The notes under the pieces: model-generated
What the model saw: only the letters and a program-made list of their open reading frames with translations
What the model was told of the DNA's origin: nothing
Database searches by the model: none
Origin: Acanthacorydalis orientalis
Lineage: Eukaryota > Arthropoda > Insecta > Megaloptera > Corydalidae
Direction of reading: 5' to 3'
Assembly (NCBI GenBank): GCA_034766995.1
Contig: CM068317.1
Span: forward strand, 23,152,501 to 23,216,500
Length of the DNA stretch: 64,000 nucleotides
Program-made: the position numbers and the translations under genes
Part shown: one piece after another, positions 26,085-38,819 of the stretch
Position numbering within the stretch: the first letter of the stretch is position 1
Layout: each line of letters starts with the position of its first letter

Positions 26085-26891
26085 GGTTGTTTGATAAGCT
26101 TGGTAAATTTTTATGATATGGCGTCTCGTTCATTTGGTAACGTCACGACTATCAAATGTCACTTTTCAAACTAGCATAGGCAAAATTTCAGCTAGAAGCG
26201 ACTTGTTGTTCACGTTCTACATTTGTTTGAAGTGAGAATTATAGCAGATGCCACAAAAATGGGAAAAAACGAACAAGATTTTTTGCGTCGATTCGTCACC
26301 TTGGATGAAACATGGATTCACCACTACACACCTGACTCGAAGAAGCAGTAAAATCAGTGGACGACTGGTGAGTGTTCCGAAGAAGACGAAGATCGTTTTG
26401 TCAGCTGGAAAGGTAATGGTCACTGTTCTTTTGGAATTACCAAGGAATCGTCCTGGTTGACACTACTTAACAAAGGGCCAAACAATAACAAAAGCCTTTT
26501 ATCCAACATTAATAGACCATTTGAAAGAAGAACTGAAACGAAAACGCCCAAGACTGGCACACAAAAAAGTGCTCTTTCACCAGGACAACGCGAGGTCCCA
26601 CGAATCGACCGTCGTAATGGCAAAATTGCACGAATCAGGCTTCGAATTGATTCCTCAACCACCGTATTCTTCGATCTTGCGACTTCTTCCTCTTCCCAAA
26701 CTTGAAAATTTTGCACTGTGGGAAGAAATCTCATCGAATTAGGATATCATCGCCGTCGTTAATGCGTATTTTACAGACTCGCTTAACCAAATGTATAGCG
26801 CTTAATGGAGACTATGTTGAGAAATAAAATCGTTTTTTCCAAAAAACGGTATTTAACTTGCTTTTTTACTATACTTATCAAACGACCCTCG
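26083..26891 (+). mobile_element. Mellifera-type mariner lacking the DNA-binding domain, copy B
   Basis: It begins gggttgtttgataagcttgg inside a TG repeat and ends cttatcaaacgaccctcg|TA. The reading frame at 26257 reads MGKNEQDFLRRFVTLDETWI: the start peptide is fused directly to the catalytic half, an in-frame deletion of the helix-turn-helix region. The first Asp (LDETW) and second Asp (FHQDNARSHES) are present; the region of the third Asp is frameshifted (PYSSILRLLPLP). It is the best preserved of the four deletion copies but still broken after about 30 codons. Confidence 0.88.
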
Positions 26892-28134
26892 TATATATAC
26901 ATACACGTGTACGTACAATTTTACTTGTATGATCTTAAGCAGTAGCAATACATATGCGAACATACAATTTCCACCATTCCTTCATTCGTCGTTCTTAGAT
27001 TGTCGGTTTTGGATACTATCTAATCATTATTATTATTATCAGCTAGCAAGAGATGTTTTAATAATATCGGTTCAAAATTAACAATTTAGTACGAGTGTAT
27101 ACGTCTGCGATGATCGATTACTCAATTTCGAGGAAATGTAATCTTAGCAGAAGATAAATACCAGAAGCGTTTCGATTGGCAACACTTGAGTTAAACGCAA
27201 ATGAACTTGGAGGAGTTAATTTACCGTTTCATAAAGTTAGAAACGTACAATGTGGTTAAAGCTGATAAAATCACAAAATGTAAATGTACTCTGTACTTAT
27301 TACAGTTAATTGAAAAGTTTGTAATTTGTTCTGTTTCTGTGTACCTGGATTTGAAGTTATTTTTCTTTTTTTTGAAGTCATTATTCTTTATTTTTCTTTC
27401 TTCAATATCTGTTTTATATTTCGACATCTTTAGTGTACGAATCTGAAGACATCGAAAGAGGAAACCGGTAATGGAAAAGAAACATAACTGTTAATTGAAA
27501 AGTGTTTAGTATATGAATAAGTTATGAAAAAATATTTCGTAATTCAGAAGTTCCATCCATTTAACATAAAAAAAAATAATATGGGTATTAATGTAGTGAT
27601 ATTCATAAACGAGATAACTTGTTCCGCATACAAAATTACCAAAAAAAAGTGAATGTTGTAAATAAGTCGTAGTTATTTTTAATTCACTTAAATTCATATA
27701 ATTAAATCGAAACTAATTAAGATTCCGGTTCGGAGAGCGCTTGATCGTATCTCGTTAAAATCATCATTGAACGCAGACTCTTTCGCGTTATTCTTACAGA
27801 GTTCTCAAACGCTCATTTCTGCAAACGCGTTCTGCATTCTAATTAACCAACACTGGACATAAATGATGATTAATTTCAAACAATGGTCCAAGTGAATATT
27901 CGCTCGTCTTTTATACCCCCTTTCTTGGAAATGCATTCCATGTCTCTTTCAGCTCCACGCTTTAGAGAAATAATAAGTATATACATAAATAAAAATTAAT
28001 CGTTTTCACATAATTAAAAAAATATAAATTGGAATAGTTAACAAATTCAGTTATATTTGAATTTTTCTTGAATCCAATATCGTATTTTTTATGATAATCA
28101 TACAAACACACACACATATATCTATCTATCTATC

Positions 28135-28138
<4 letters not shown>
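26892..28138. other. AT-rich DNA with a GC-richer patch at 27720-27960
   Basis: The patch (cggttcggagagcgcttgat to cgctcgtcttttatac) has no ORF of note and may be conserved non-coding DNA. Confidence 0.35.
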
Positions 28139-28194
<56 letters not shown>

Positions 28195-28203
28195 TCGTAT
28201 ATA
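28139..28203. repeat. (TCTA)n then (TA)n microsatellite
   Basis: atctatctatctatc (from about 28120) followed by about 25 TA units, leading into the mariner at 28204. Confidence 0.95.
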
Positions 28204-28926
28204 CGCGAGGATCGTTTAATACATATATTAAAAAAATAAGTTAAACACCGTTTTTTTTTGGAAAAAATCGATTTTATTTTTCAACATAGTCTCTATTGGG
28301 GGCTTTACACTATACACAAGCCAAATTTTCAAGTTTAGGAAGAAGTAGAGAATAAGAACCAATTCGAAGCCTAATTTGTGCAATTTTACCATTGCGACGT
28401 TCGATTTGTAACACGGTTGATTGTTCTGGTGAAAAAACACTTTTTTGTGCGTTAATCTTGATCGTTTTTGTTTCAGCTTTTTTTCAAACAGTCCAATAAT
28501 GTTGCATAATAAGCTCCTGTTATCGTTTTACCCTTCGTTAAGTTGTCGATCATGATTCCTTGTGAATCTTCGAAAAACAGTGAACACACCTTCCTAATTA
28601 ACAAAACGGTCTTTACCTTCTTCGGCACACTTTTACCAGTCCTCGTACTCTGCTTTGACTGCTACTTCGGCTCAGGTGTGTAGTAATGGATCCATATTTC
28701 ATGCACAGTGATGAATCGACGCAAAAAGGCCTGCTCGTTCTTTCCATTTTCGCTGAAACTGTTACAATGCTCGTTTCAAACATCTGTAGAACGTCAACAA
28801 CGCGTCAATTCTGGTTGAAATTTCGTCTATGCTAGTTTTAAAAGTGACACTTAATAGCCGTGACGTTACCAAATGGATGGTGGTGCCATCTTATAGAAAT
28901 TTACCAAACTTATAAAACGATACTCG
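28204..28926 (-). mobile_element. Mellifera-type mariner lacking the DNA-binding domain, copy C
   Basis: On the minus strand it starts at about 28926 beside TA and ends cgcgaggatcgtt (28204). The junction between the start peptide and the catalytic half (aagaacgagcaggccttttt, about 28750) is the same one seen in the other three copies. The first Asp is His (TVHEIW), the second is Asn (FHQNNQPCYKS), and the third region is deleted. It is flanked on both sides by TA tracts. Confidence 0.82.
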
Positions 28927-28973
28927 TATGTGTGTGTGTGTGTGTATATATATATATACATATACATATATAT

Positions 28974-29008
<35 letters not shown>

Positions 29009-29009
29009 A

Positions 29010-29048
<39 letters not shown>
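28927..29048. repeat. (TG)n then (TA)n microsatellite
   Basis: About nine TG units, then TA runs with taaata and taca interruptions. Confidence 0.95.
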
Positions 29049-29052
<4 letters not shown>

Positions 29053-30557
29053 TAATAAATACACTTTTGAATGTATACTTTATATATGGGATGGTTTGTG
29101 TGAAATTTAATTAATATTCCCCGTATTGTTTGAGAGAAATTAATTAAAATTCATTGACAGTTGGCGTATTTCATAGATCACGAGTTTTTAAGCCATAAAA
29201 ATATAACACTAGAGATAGGTGATAACGATCTTATTTTAGATTTTTATATTTTGATAATAATATTCATTCTCCAGTTCAACTCTCTCTTCCTCCAAATTCA
29301 ATTCTCAAATTCATCAACTCTTTCTATCTACTTTCATTTAACTCATTTTTCCCTGATGATATTTGGGAAAGCTGTGTATTTATAAATCATAACAAAAAAA
29401 TTTTTATAGAGTCATCACTTTTAACATTCTGAAAAATATTTTGGATATTCCAATTAACGAAATTAAATATTCGGTTTTCATAAATATACCACATATTTAC
29501 GTTACAATAACAGTTCTGATGCTGCAGTTAAATTTACTTTTTCAAATGAATTAAATGAATTTGGTGTGATTTATGGGGTGAAAAAAGAATTCACTTGAGA
29601 GAGAAAAAAATATATTTACATTTTTTTGTATTTAAATAGAACTTATTATTTTTTATCGATAAATAATGGAATTTTAGTTTAAACAAATGTTTAGTTAAAT
29701 TAAAATCAAGACAGTCCCACTATAAAATATATTGTAATAATAATCTATAATTAATATGAATTTTACCAACGTCATATATTATTTTTGCAGATATTATTAG
29801 ATTTATTGACTGTAACTAGGTATTTCTCTAAACAAAATTTATATAAAAATATTTTGTGAACACTGTAATATTTCAGCTTGTAAATTATCAACTAGTTAAT
29901 AACAAATAAGTTCTATCATTGGTTACATCAGAAAAATTAAAATAACATACTGTATTAAATTGAAATATACATCCTGTCACTTTTTTTATAAACTGATATT
30001 GTTACCCATTCCAAGAACATCATTTGAAAGTTTCTTCTTGAAAATACAACTGTATATGTAAACTATTACGTAAAATTTCTGAAATGCTTAGCAAAAATTA
30101 CAAAAATTATCTAAAAAACCCACATTATCAAAAACAAAGTAGTTAGTTGCTTTTACATGACAATGATCCGGCATACCAAGACATCATGATCTTCGAGATT
30201 TTGATCTACAAAGATATCACAATGGTTAATCTCCTCTTTTAGTTGATTTATCAGCTTGTATTTATTCTCTAAACTAAAATATAAAATAAGAAAAATGCGA
30301 AATTTGATGATACTGAAGACATATCGAAAGTGACACAAAAAAACATTCCGAAGTCTATCCCTAAAAATGACTTTCAACACTCTTCAATTTTTTTATGATT
30401 ATTATAGGAAACATACTACTGCAAAGTTGAATATATTTCAAATAAAAATTTAATTAAATAATAATTACTTGAAGATAAACACGTATTCAAAGCAGTTCAG
30501 AAAATTTTGCGGCACACTATATAACAAATAATATAAAACTATGAATATTTCAACAAC

Positions 30558-30610
<53 letters not shown>

Positions 30611-30952
30611 CTACTATAACAAATCTGAACGAATGACACATTAATCAAGAACTCAACGTAGTGCATACTTGACAACGACAATTTCATATTTATACAACTT
30701 CTAAAAAAGCGTCTAACTAAAATATCTACTCAAAATAGCACAGGGTAATTTGTACTATTTGAATCCCTCATCACAATTCTAATTAAAATTCGCAACAGAG
30801 TACTAGAAATAGTTTCCACCAACTTGACGCGTATTTGGACATGTTCAACCGCCGTTTCATTGAACAGTTAATATGTAAAGTGGCACTGCTCGACTGAAAA
30901 TGAAACTAGAAAACTAAAAACTACTAACGTTTCTGTACTTATTCGTATATAC

Positions 30953-30999
<47 letters not shown>

Positions 31000-31272
31000 T
31001 GTCTGTTAATAATTGCAAAGTCGCTGCAATTTATTCTCGGTACTTTTTTTCTTCATCGACGTATCATGTCAAGCATACTTTATTGTGATCGACGATAGCA
31101 TTAACAACTTACAGAAAAAACGTCTCGTATTCTCCAAATGCTTTGACTTTTGATCAAGACGAATAACATATCTATCAGATTCCCTATATAACCTCTAGAA
31201 ATATATTCTCAGTTATACTTCCAATTGAAAAAAACTAATATAAATTTAAATTAAAGATACTTGGTATAACCG
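29049..31272. other. AT-rich DNA, nothing recognised
   Basis: (TA)n tracts at 30560-30609 and 30950-30985, the latter followed by a GA tract. ORFs are short and AT-driven. Confidence 0.5.
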
Positions 31273-31275
31273 CAC

Positions 31276-31321
<46 letters not shown>
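31273..31321. repeat. (TA)n microsatellite
   Basis: About 22 TA units directly abutting the truncated 5' end of an RTE fragment. Confidence 0.95.
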
Positions 31322-31323
<2 letters not shown>

Positions 31324-32389
31324 CCCATATGTCGTAGATTTATAGACTATGAAAGATTTTTCAACTCTATTACCACATCATCGATCATATCTGCATTGAA
31401 GAACCACGGAATAGAAGACATGTACATCGAGTTGCTAAATAACATCTACAAGAATGTAACATTGACGGTGAAGCTACAGAAATAAACAAAAAAGATAATA
31501 TCGAGAAAGATGACAGGAAGATGCAATTTCGACGAATTCATTTACTGCAGCCTTAGAATAAGTATTTAAATAGGCTTGACTGGGAGGACAAAGGGATCGA
31601 AATAAAAGGCGATATATTTAGTCATCTCTGGTTTGTTAATATCATTTTCTTGGCAAGTACTCCGGAAGAGCTCCAAAAGGAGGATAGGATAATTGTATAA
31701 TACTATTCAAAAAATTGGTCTGATCATGAACCACGCAAAAACAAGTGTTGTTCAATACGTCTGTCTGCCAAAAAAAAAATGAAATAAAGAAACAGAAATA
31801 GAAGAAATTGTTTACGAAATATTTTTATCTAAGCCAGTTATCAACAAAGATAAATCAATTATTGTAGAAATAAACAGGAGAATAAAAATGGGATGAAGCT
31901 TATTTGGATAAAATGCCTTAATATTTAAGTCAACAACTACATTCTGTTCGAAGAAAAAATTATTTGATCAATATATATTCACAGTCCTTACCTACGGCAG
32001 TGAAACGGATGCTTGACACGAAAATCATACAAAGACACCAAACAACAGAGAGAAGTATGGAACGATGCATGCTAGGAATAACAAGAAGAGATAGGAAAAG
32101 AATAGAATGGATACGAAAACAGCCAGAAATCATAGATGTAATAAGAAGAGTAAGGAATCTGAAATAAAGATAGGCAGGACATGTTGGAAGAAGAGAAGAC
32201 TACCGATAGACAACAGAAATTATTAACTGGGAACCAAGGCATATAAAAAGATCAATAAAGAGTACAATAAACAGGCTGGATAAGGAAATTAAAATGTTCA
32301 TTGGAAAAGAGTGGAAAAGAGAGCCATTCAATCATACAACATAGAAAATCATGGAAGAGCTCTTTATCCAGCAGTGAATTGATGTTGAA
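31322..32389 (+). mobile_element. RTE-like non-LTR retrotransposon, 5'-truncated, decayed
   Basis: This is the longest RTE copy here. It starts within the reverse transcriptase domain (RRFIDYERFFNSI, LLNNIYKNVTLTVKL) and continues through KIGLIMNHAKT and NRRIKMG. It ends with the C-terminal tail ([20 protein letters not shown] in frame at 32052 onward) and the 3' end tccagcagtgaattgatgttgaa before a TA tract. Numerous stops and frameshifts; the catalytic box is in the region ISFSWQV-like and not intact. Endonuclease domain absent. Confidence 0.85.
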
Positions 32390-32402
32390 TATATATATAT
32401 AC

Positions 32403-32448
<46 letters not shown>
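32390..32448. repeat. (TA)n microsatellite between two transposon remnants
   Basis: TA units with a few TACA breaks join the RTE 3' end to the mariner end at 32449. Confidence 0.93.
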
Positions 32449-32450
<2 letters not shown>

Positions 32451-32610
32451 GAGGTTTAGAAATTTACTTCCAGGAATAGTACAATGAAAAGGAACACAAT
32501 TTAAGAAATTAAAATATTTAATATTTATTCACAGTAATCTTCATTTACTTTCATACACTTATTATTGAAATATAGAAGAAAGAAGCTAACTGCGTTTTCA
32601 ATCTTCTTCG
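32449..32610 (-). mobile_element. 3' remnant of a mariner related to the 53547 element
   Basis: TA|CGAGGTTTAGAAATTTACTT resembles the terminus at 53547 (CGAGGTTTGCCAATTTAATT). On the minus strand the last codons read YFNNKCMKVNEDYCE and a stop, matching NTCIKINGD at the end of the 53547 transposase. Only the last ~160 bases are present. Confidence 0.6.
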
Positions 32611-33335
32611 GTCTTTTTAAATATTCAAATTTCTATTTTCTATGATTATTTTAAACACCTGTGCTATCTTCAGCTTGTATTTGTTAATTTATTTTCTTTA
32701 ACTTTACAAACCTATTCTGAAAATAATAAACTTGCCTATACTAGTCATATAAGATAGAAACTCGAGTTATCGAAAAGAACGAAAACAATCAGAATAATAC
32801 AAGTTTATATCTAATAAAACATGAGAATTATCTTACTAAAAATAACACAATTCTTCTTCCAATGTCATTAAAATATATCACTATTGAAATACCTCTCGAA
32901 ATGCCTCACATAACATTTTTACATTAAAAAAATATTATATTTAGTATTAAAAAAGAAGCGTTCCAAAATATATGCAGTAACTGGTGTAACAAATATTTAC
33001 ATATATAAATAAATATTTAAATAAGTGTAATCGTATGTTTACATGTATATATATATATATATATATATACATATATATTTGTGTGTGTATGTACTTATGT
33101 ATATTGCTATGATTTGGTTGACAGCGGAAATAATTGTGTTCTACAGGTCGGTCCGGTCATGTAATAACATTTATACTGTGATTATGACTGCGAGTATAAA
33201 TTGTGGACTCGAGCGAACTGAAGCTTAAGCTGAACCGTCAAACATTCCAGTTGGCACATCACGATGAATGACGTTCTTTGCAGTGAGATGGTACGGCGAT
33301 ACTTTCACGGTCAGCGCGTTTGAGACTCTAATCGG

Positions 33336-33407
<72 letters not shown>

Positions 33408-34367
33408 ATGAGCATAAGCAATCACCATGCTTACAGAAATCAAATCGATGAAGAATTTGCCAGAGGATATTGCGGTTCATATTAAACGTATTGTTGAACA
33501 AGTGTTTTTTTGTTTAAAATTTTCATATAAATTAGTTACATTTTTTGTTTTATTAGGTACAAAACAAATTTTCATTATATTTATTAATTTGGAAAACATA
33601 TTATTGAAATTTAAATGTGATGCACGAACTGTTTCTTTCATATAAAGCAAGGCTCGTGCCAAAAATATTTTTACAATAAGGTGACATATCTTAAAAACAG
33701 CATATTGCATCACCCACAATTTCATATGAAGTAATTTTCATTAATACCCTTAAACAGATTAGAATAACTGTTTATGTGATTATGAAGATATGAATGCTAG
33801 ACATGGAAGGATTGTGTCTCTTAGTAAATATAAATAATACTACCTGTTGCTGCCCATGATGCACTCAAATCTCTCGTATCCCAATTAAACACTATCTTAA
33901 TCAAATAGCGTTTCCATTATTATAATTTGTGATATTTGCTTTTATATAATGTACCAAAACTATTTTTATACCATTTAAATCAATAATTTTTGCAACAATA
34001 GAAAATAAACAAATTACCCATTAGTTACAGTACAGTTTTCATATTATGGCTAAATTCACTTTCAGAAATGAATTATTCTCACTCCAGAAATCGCCATTTT
34101 TGTTCTGATCAAAAGTGTTCAATAAGTGATTATTGATTATTTTTCACTGTTTCTTATTCGTATTTTTGTAAAGATCCCATATTTCTGACTGAATTATAGA
34201 TTCTAATTAGTGTAAACAATTTCATATTGAGATGCATAAGAAGTATGAGCAGATTATAAATAAAAATTCATATTATTTATACTAAGAAATATGACTTATC
34301 ATGTGTTATATTTACATACATATATATATATATATATACTATGCTCACATATACACACACATATATA
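32611..34367. other. AT-rich DNA with (TA)n tracts and a GC-richer patch
   Basis: (TA)n at 33044-33068, 33341-33400 and 34319-34340. The patch at 33110-33330 has balanced composition but no convincing exon. Confidence 0.4.
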
Positions 34368-35230
34368 AGCGGGTCGTTTGATAAGTTTGGAAAATTTCTA
34401 TAATATGGTGCCACCATTCATTTGGTAACGTCGCGGCTAGCAAGTGTCACTTTAAAACTAGCATAAGTGAAATTTCGGCCAGAAGCAACATGTTGTTCAC
34501 ATTCTACAGATGTTTCAGTGAGCATTGTAGCAGTTGCCGCCAAAAATAGAAAAAAAACGAGCAAGCCTTTTTACATTGATTCGTCGCCGTAGATGAAACA
34601 TTGATCCACCTCTACATACTTGAGTTGAAGCAGCATTCAAAGTACTGGACAACGATTGGCGAAAGTACGTCGAAGAAGGCGAAGACCGTTTTGTCGACTG
34701 GGTAGGTAATGGCCTCTGTTTTTTGGAAGTCATCCTGATTGACTACTTAACGAAGAGAAAAAAGATAACAGGAGTCTTTATGCAACATTATTGGTCCGTT
34801 TGAAAGAAGAACTTAAACTTAAACCAATGCTTTATTCCCAAGAAAAAAAAACCGTAACACAAATCGACCGTTTCTATGGCAAAATTGCACGAATTAGGCT
34901 TCGAATTGAGTCCTCATTCACTTTATTCTCCGGACTTGGCCCCATGCGACTTCCTCATCCCAAACTTGACGGTCGCTAATGACCTTAGCTGCGGAAGCTC
35001 CCTAAAACCACAATAACCAACCCAATAACCAGCAAACTTGAAAATTTGGCTTGGTGGGACAAAATTCTCGTTGAATGAGGATGACATAGCAGCCGTCAGG
35101 GTGTATTTTGCAGACTCGCTTGACCAAGTGTATAACCCTCAATGGAGATTATGTTAAGAAATAAAATCGTTTTTTTCCACGAAAACAGTGTTTAACTTAC
35201 TTTTTTACCATACTCATCAAACGACCCTTG
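34368..35230 (+). mobile_element. Mellifera-type mariner lacking the DNA-binding domain, copy D
   Basis: It starts TA|AGCGGGTCGTTTGATAAG and ends catcaaacgacccttg. The same deletion junction is present (gaaaaaaaacgagcaagcct near 34545). The first catalytic Asp survives (VDET) and the third-Asp block reads YSPDLAPCDFL, but the second-Asp segment is lost. A segment of about 45 extra bases near 34975-35030 (contains gaagctccctaaaaccac) makes it longer than copies A and B. Confidence 0.83.
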
Positions 35231-35540
35231 TGTATACATAAATATATATATATATATTTATATACAACACATTTGTAAGTATTACTGTATATTACTTATT
35301 TCTAAACTGATTGAAACCGTTGACACTTGCCGAAATACTTTCAAAATTACTTTAATACACTTACAGTATCAGCGAAATGAATGAGACGAAAAGCGTGAAC
35401 AAAGAAAATCTCAATTCTTAGGGCACTCGTTCAGCCATACGGAAAACGAATTCCGCTTTTCACTTTTATTTAACTAGCCGAGTGGTTCATGCCTACCGGG
35501 AACATTTTTGTAGAGAAATGATTTATATGTATATATATAT

Positions 35541-35580
<40 letters not shown>

Positions 35581-36355
35581 ATATTATTTCCTCAGAGACA
35601 ATCCGAATAAATATTTACTTTAAAAATATTTATGTATCAATATGTATGTATACATTCGAGTTACTTATTAATAATGAGTTTCTGAGAAAGATTTTTTCGT
35701 TCTTTTCCTTCTCTATTTATAATGAAACGATTTCAAATTAAATTTGATGTTAAATATTTGAAACGACTGTAAACTTTCAACTGAATTATTTGTAATAACA
35801 TTATTGGACATTTCATGAGATTTTCTTCTATCTGTATCTGTTCAAATGATTGTCTCCTTTTTTATAAACTGTACATGAGTAGATTTTTATTCACAAGTTT
35901 ACTTTTTAATAATGAATCAAAATTACAAACACAGCTATAAACGAAAGGTTTTCATAGAACTGAAGCTTTTATATAAAAATGCTTTCAAATAAATATTGAA
36001 ATACTTAAAGAAGTTGCATGGAAGACAATATTGAAGATATTTTTAATGGAATTTAGTACTGATGAATTTATATTCTGTTTTTATTTCTTTTGTTTTTCTT
36101 AAAATGTACATTTATAACAGAGTTGACATAATTAAAGACATTTATTAATATTAATGATATCATATAATGATATCATATATCCTTCCCGTTAAAAGTGAAA
36201 AACTAAATTGAATTTTATTTTTTTATGTAAGTAGAGAAAATATTAAAGTAAAAATTGTGTCTATATAAGATATTTATTATGAGCATACTAATAATATAGA
36301 ATAACGATTAAACCTTATATACATACATATATGTATATATATATATGTACCCGTC
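35231..36355. other. AT-rich DNA, no gene recognised
   Basis: A GC-richer patch at 35380-35500 and (TA)n at 35524-35578. No exon signature. Confidence 0.45.
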
Positions 36356-36767
36356 AGTCTATTTGCGCGGTACTTTTACGAGTAATATGCGGTTTTTTAT
36401 ACCCGGTAATTAATCTCTTCGTTTACGCAGACTTTTTGTCCGTGATATCAATTTACGCGTACTCATTTTACGCGGTCAGAAAATATATTTTTCTATAATC
36501 TATAATTCTATTTTCTATAATCTATAATCTTTAATAAATTTACTGTATATCAATGAGACCCAAATTCTTACTGTATTATATCGAACGTTCGAAGTGAAAC
36601 ATCATTAGCACTCAAAGATAACAAAATTAAGCAAGTAGACACAAATAACCAATATTATGTTTTTTCTTTAATATTTTTTTCATACTGGCGGACTCTGTTT
36701 ACCCGGTTTTCTTCTGCATAAAAAAAAACCGCATGGAACGAGTAATCCATACAAATCCTAGGGTCTG
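36356..36767. mobile_element. Pogo/Tigger-like MITE
   Basis: The left terminus CAGTCTATTTGCGCGGTAC followed by tttacgagtaatatgcggtttt is matched by the inverted right end, which read backwards is cagaccctaggatttg...ttactcgttccatgcggttttt. The repeated tttacgcg/tttacccgg motifs inside and a CAG start are typical of pogo-type termini. There is no coding capacity; it lies between TA/TG tracts, so the TA duplication cannot be defined. Confidence 0.6.
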
Positions 36768-36786
36768 GTGTGTATATATATATATA

Positions 36787-36893
36787 TTAAGAGCACAAAT
36801 TAATCGTGTGCCATTTTTATAAAAAATGAACGTTAATGGAAAAATGGAATACATTTCAATTCTTAAAATATCCCCTATTATTTTGTGTCCAAG
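36787..36893. mobile_element. Terminal fragment of the short mariner-like family, copy 3
   Basis: TA|TTAAGAGCACAAATTAATC then ggaaaaatggaatacatttc and aaaatatcccctattatttt match 23238-23345 closely. The homology ends abruptly where reverse-transcriptase sequence begins, so the element was broken by, or recombined with, a LINE fragment. Confidence 0.75.
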
Positions 36894-37490
36894 CAACTGT
36901 CGGATATAGGAACATGCAATCAGTATTGGCACAGACCCTTATCTATAATGATGATGTAGTTCTGATAGCAGAATCGGAAGAAGCATTGTACCGAATGGTC
37001 ATAGAGTGGAACGAGGAGCTTAAAATAAAAGAAATGGAAATTAATACAAATGAGAGCAAAGTAACGAGATTAGGAAGAGATGAGAATCGAGACCTGCATA
37101 TAACATGCACTAATCAGGCGTTAAAGGAGTTTGTGGAATACGACTACCTAGGAGTCAAAATTAGCAGGGATGAGAGGATCGATCAGAAAGTACTGATCAG
37201 GGTTAAGAAGGCCAATAGAATTTACTACCAGCTTAATCAAACAATGATAGGAAAGAAAGACGTAAAGAAGACCAAGTTACAGATGTATGTCAGTGTTCCT
37301 ACCAACAATCTTATATGAAGCAGAGAGTTAGACTCGATAAGCATACAAAACGCATCATGGCAGCGGGAATGAAGTTTTTGAGAAGAGTAACAGGGAAAAT
37401 AAGGAGAGACTACATAAGAAATGAGACGATTAGGGAAAGCTTGGAGGCACGGGCCATGTCAGTGTACGGGCCATGTTAGACCTTGTTGTT
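36894..37490 (+). pseudogene. Non-LTR reverse transcriptase fragment, second family
   Basis: An open segment to 37318 carries the polymerase catalytic box as LIYNDDVVLIAES (usual form F/YADD), then EWNEELKIKEMEINTNESKV and EYDYLGVKISRD, the palm-to-thumb region of an insect LINE. After a frameshift near 37290, PTILYEAES, MKFLRRVTGKIRRDY and RNETIRESLEARAMS are recognisable. The 5' part (endonuclease, finger/palm start) and the 3' end are missing. It differs from the RTE copies elsewhere in the window. The ATG at 36836 belongs to the adjoining mariner fragment and is not a true start. Confidence 0.85.
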
Positions 37491-37594
37491 TGAAGAATTG
37501 TAGGGATAAAATAAGTTCTCTTATCAGATAACTTATTTTTCATGAATTTTGGAAGTTAACAAAGTTTAGTAAATAAAATTTGTTTTTAAACGCA

Positions 37595-38100
37595 ATGGTG
37601 AATCGATCAATACCTAAGAAGATAAAAACAAGGAACCGTAAATCAAAATCAAGGCAATGTCAAGTTAAATATTATTTGACACATGAAAATGTATGTTGAT
37701 TGGAAAAAAAATCTTTCTGGATACTTAGAACATTTCAGAAGGGCAATTAGCTCGTGCTCTTATATGACATGCTCCTGGAGCAGACTTTCGTGGAAGATCT
37801 GAAGGATCAAGACGAAAAACACCAGACTCTCTCATAGTTGCTGTCAAAGAGCGCATTCAACGCTTTTTTGCTTATATTAACCATTATACAAGATCTCATA
37901 ATCCCAGTAGAAAATATTTAAGTCCAGGTCTACACATTAGAAATATGTTTAATCTCTACCTTGAAAAATGTAAAAATGTTACAAACATGTTAACGATTGG
38001 GTATACAAGAACATTTTTAAAAATCAGTTCAATTTACATTTTCATCATCCTAGGAAGGATACATGTAAAAAATGTGATAGTACATAATGTACTGATGAAT
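37595..38100 (+). pseudogene. Decayed transposon-associated protein with HY...KYL and FNLxFHxPxKDTCxxC motifs
   Basis: Across changing frames from the ATG at 37595 the sequence gives GADFRGRSEGSRRKTPDSL, then VKERIQRFFAYINHYTRSHN, PSRKYLSPGLHIRNMFNLYL and, in another frame, NLHFHHPRKDTCKKCDS. This motif order (HY.R....KYL......M, then FNL.FH.P.KDTC..C) matches, as I recall it, a large family of uncharacterised repeat-encoded insect proteins probably derived from a DNA transposon. Multiple stops show it is dead. No termini were found, and the exact element class is unknown. Confidence 0.6.
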
Positions 38101-38656
38101 TTACTTATTATGTATTTTATGATAATGAAAAAGTACCTGAATAAACGTTTATACAAAATACGTTATGTAAATTACTTATACTTATATTACATAACTGACT
38201 CATCAATTTACTTAAATTACTGTCTGATCGAACATCACTTCAGTAAAACACTTTAGACAAAATCAACATAAGTCCGTAGTTTTTATAAACTATTAATTTT
38301 AAAAGTGGCTTAAGTCACTTTACAGTAATGACAAATCGCGATTCATTAACAAAATTATTTATACTGAAAAAAATATAAGTAACCCAGATAACAAATATAA
38401 GTGAAATTTCTTCATACTAAGCATCAATATTTTTAATGCAAAACATTTAATATCTTAAAATTACATAAAAGTGACTTAAATAAACGGCTCAATTAATGTC
38501 TAATCTTTATGATAGCTGTTAATAAACGAACAACCTAGCATTTCGATTTTGAATTTCACAAAAAATATATCATATTTGCAAACAAATTATTCTAGAAAAA
38601 ATATTTTTCTATAAAAACAATAGTTATATTGCAAGTAAATATGCATGAATTTAGTT
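38101..38656. other. AT-rich DNA, nothing recognised
   Basis: Short AT-driven ORFs only; a (TA)n tract follows. Confidence 0.5.
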
Positions 38657-38657
38657 A

Positions 38658-38750
<93 letters not shown>
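38657..38750. repeat. (TA)n microsatellite, CA-interrupted
   Basis: Two long TA runs are separated by cacatacacaca. Confidence 0.95.
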
Positions 38751-38752
<2 letters not shown>

Positions 38753-38819
38753 ATACATCTAATCTTTCGTTCTTTTATTGATATTATGAAGGAATAAACA
38801 AGTATTAACATTAATTAAA

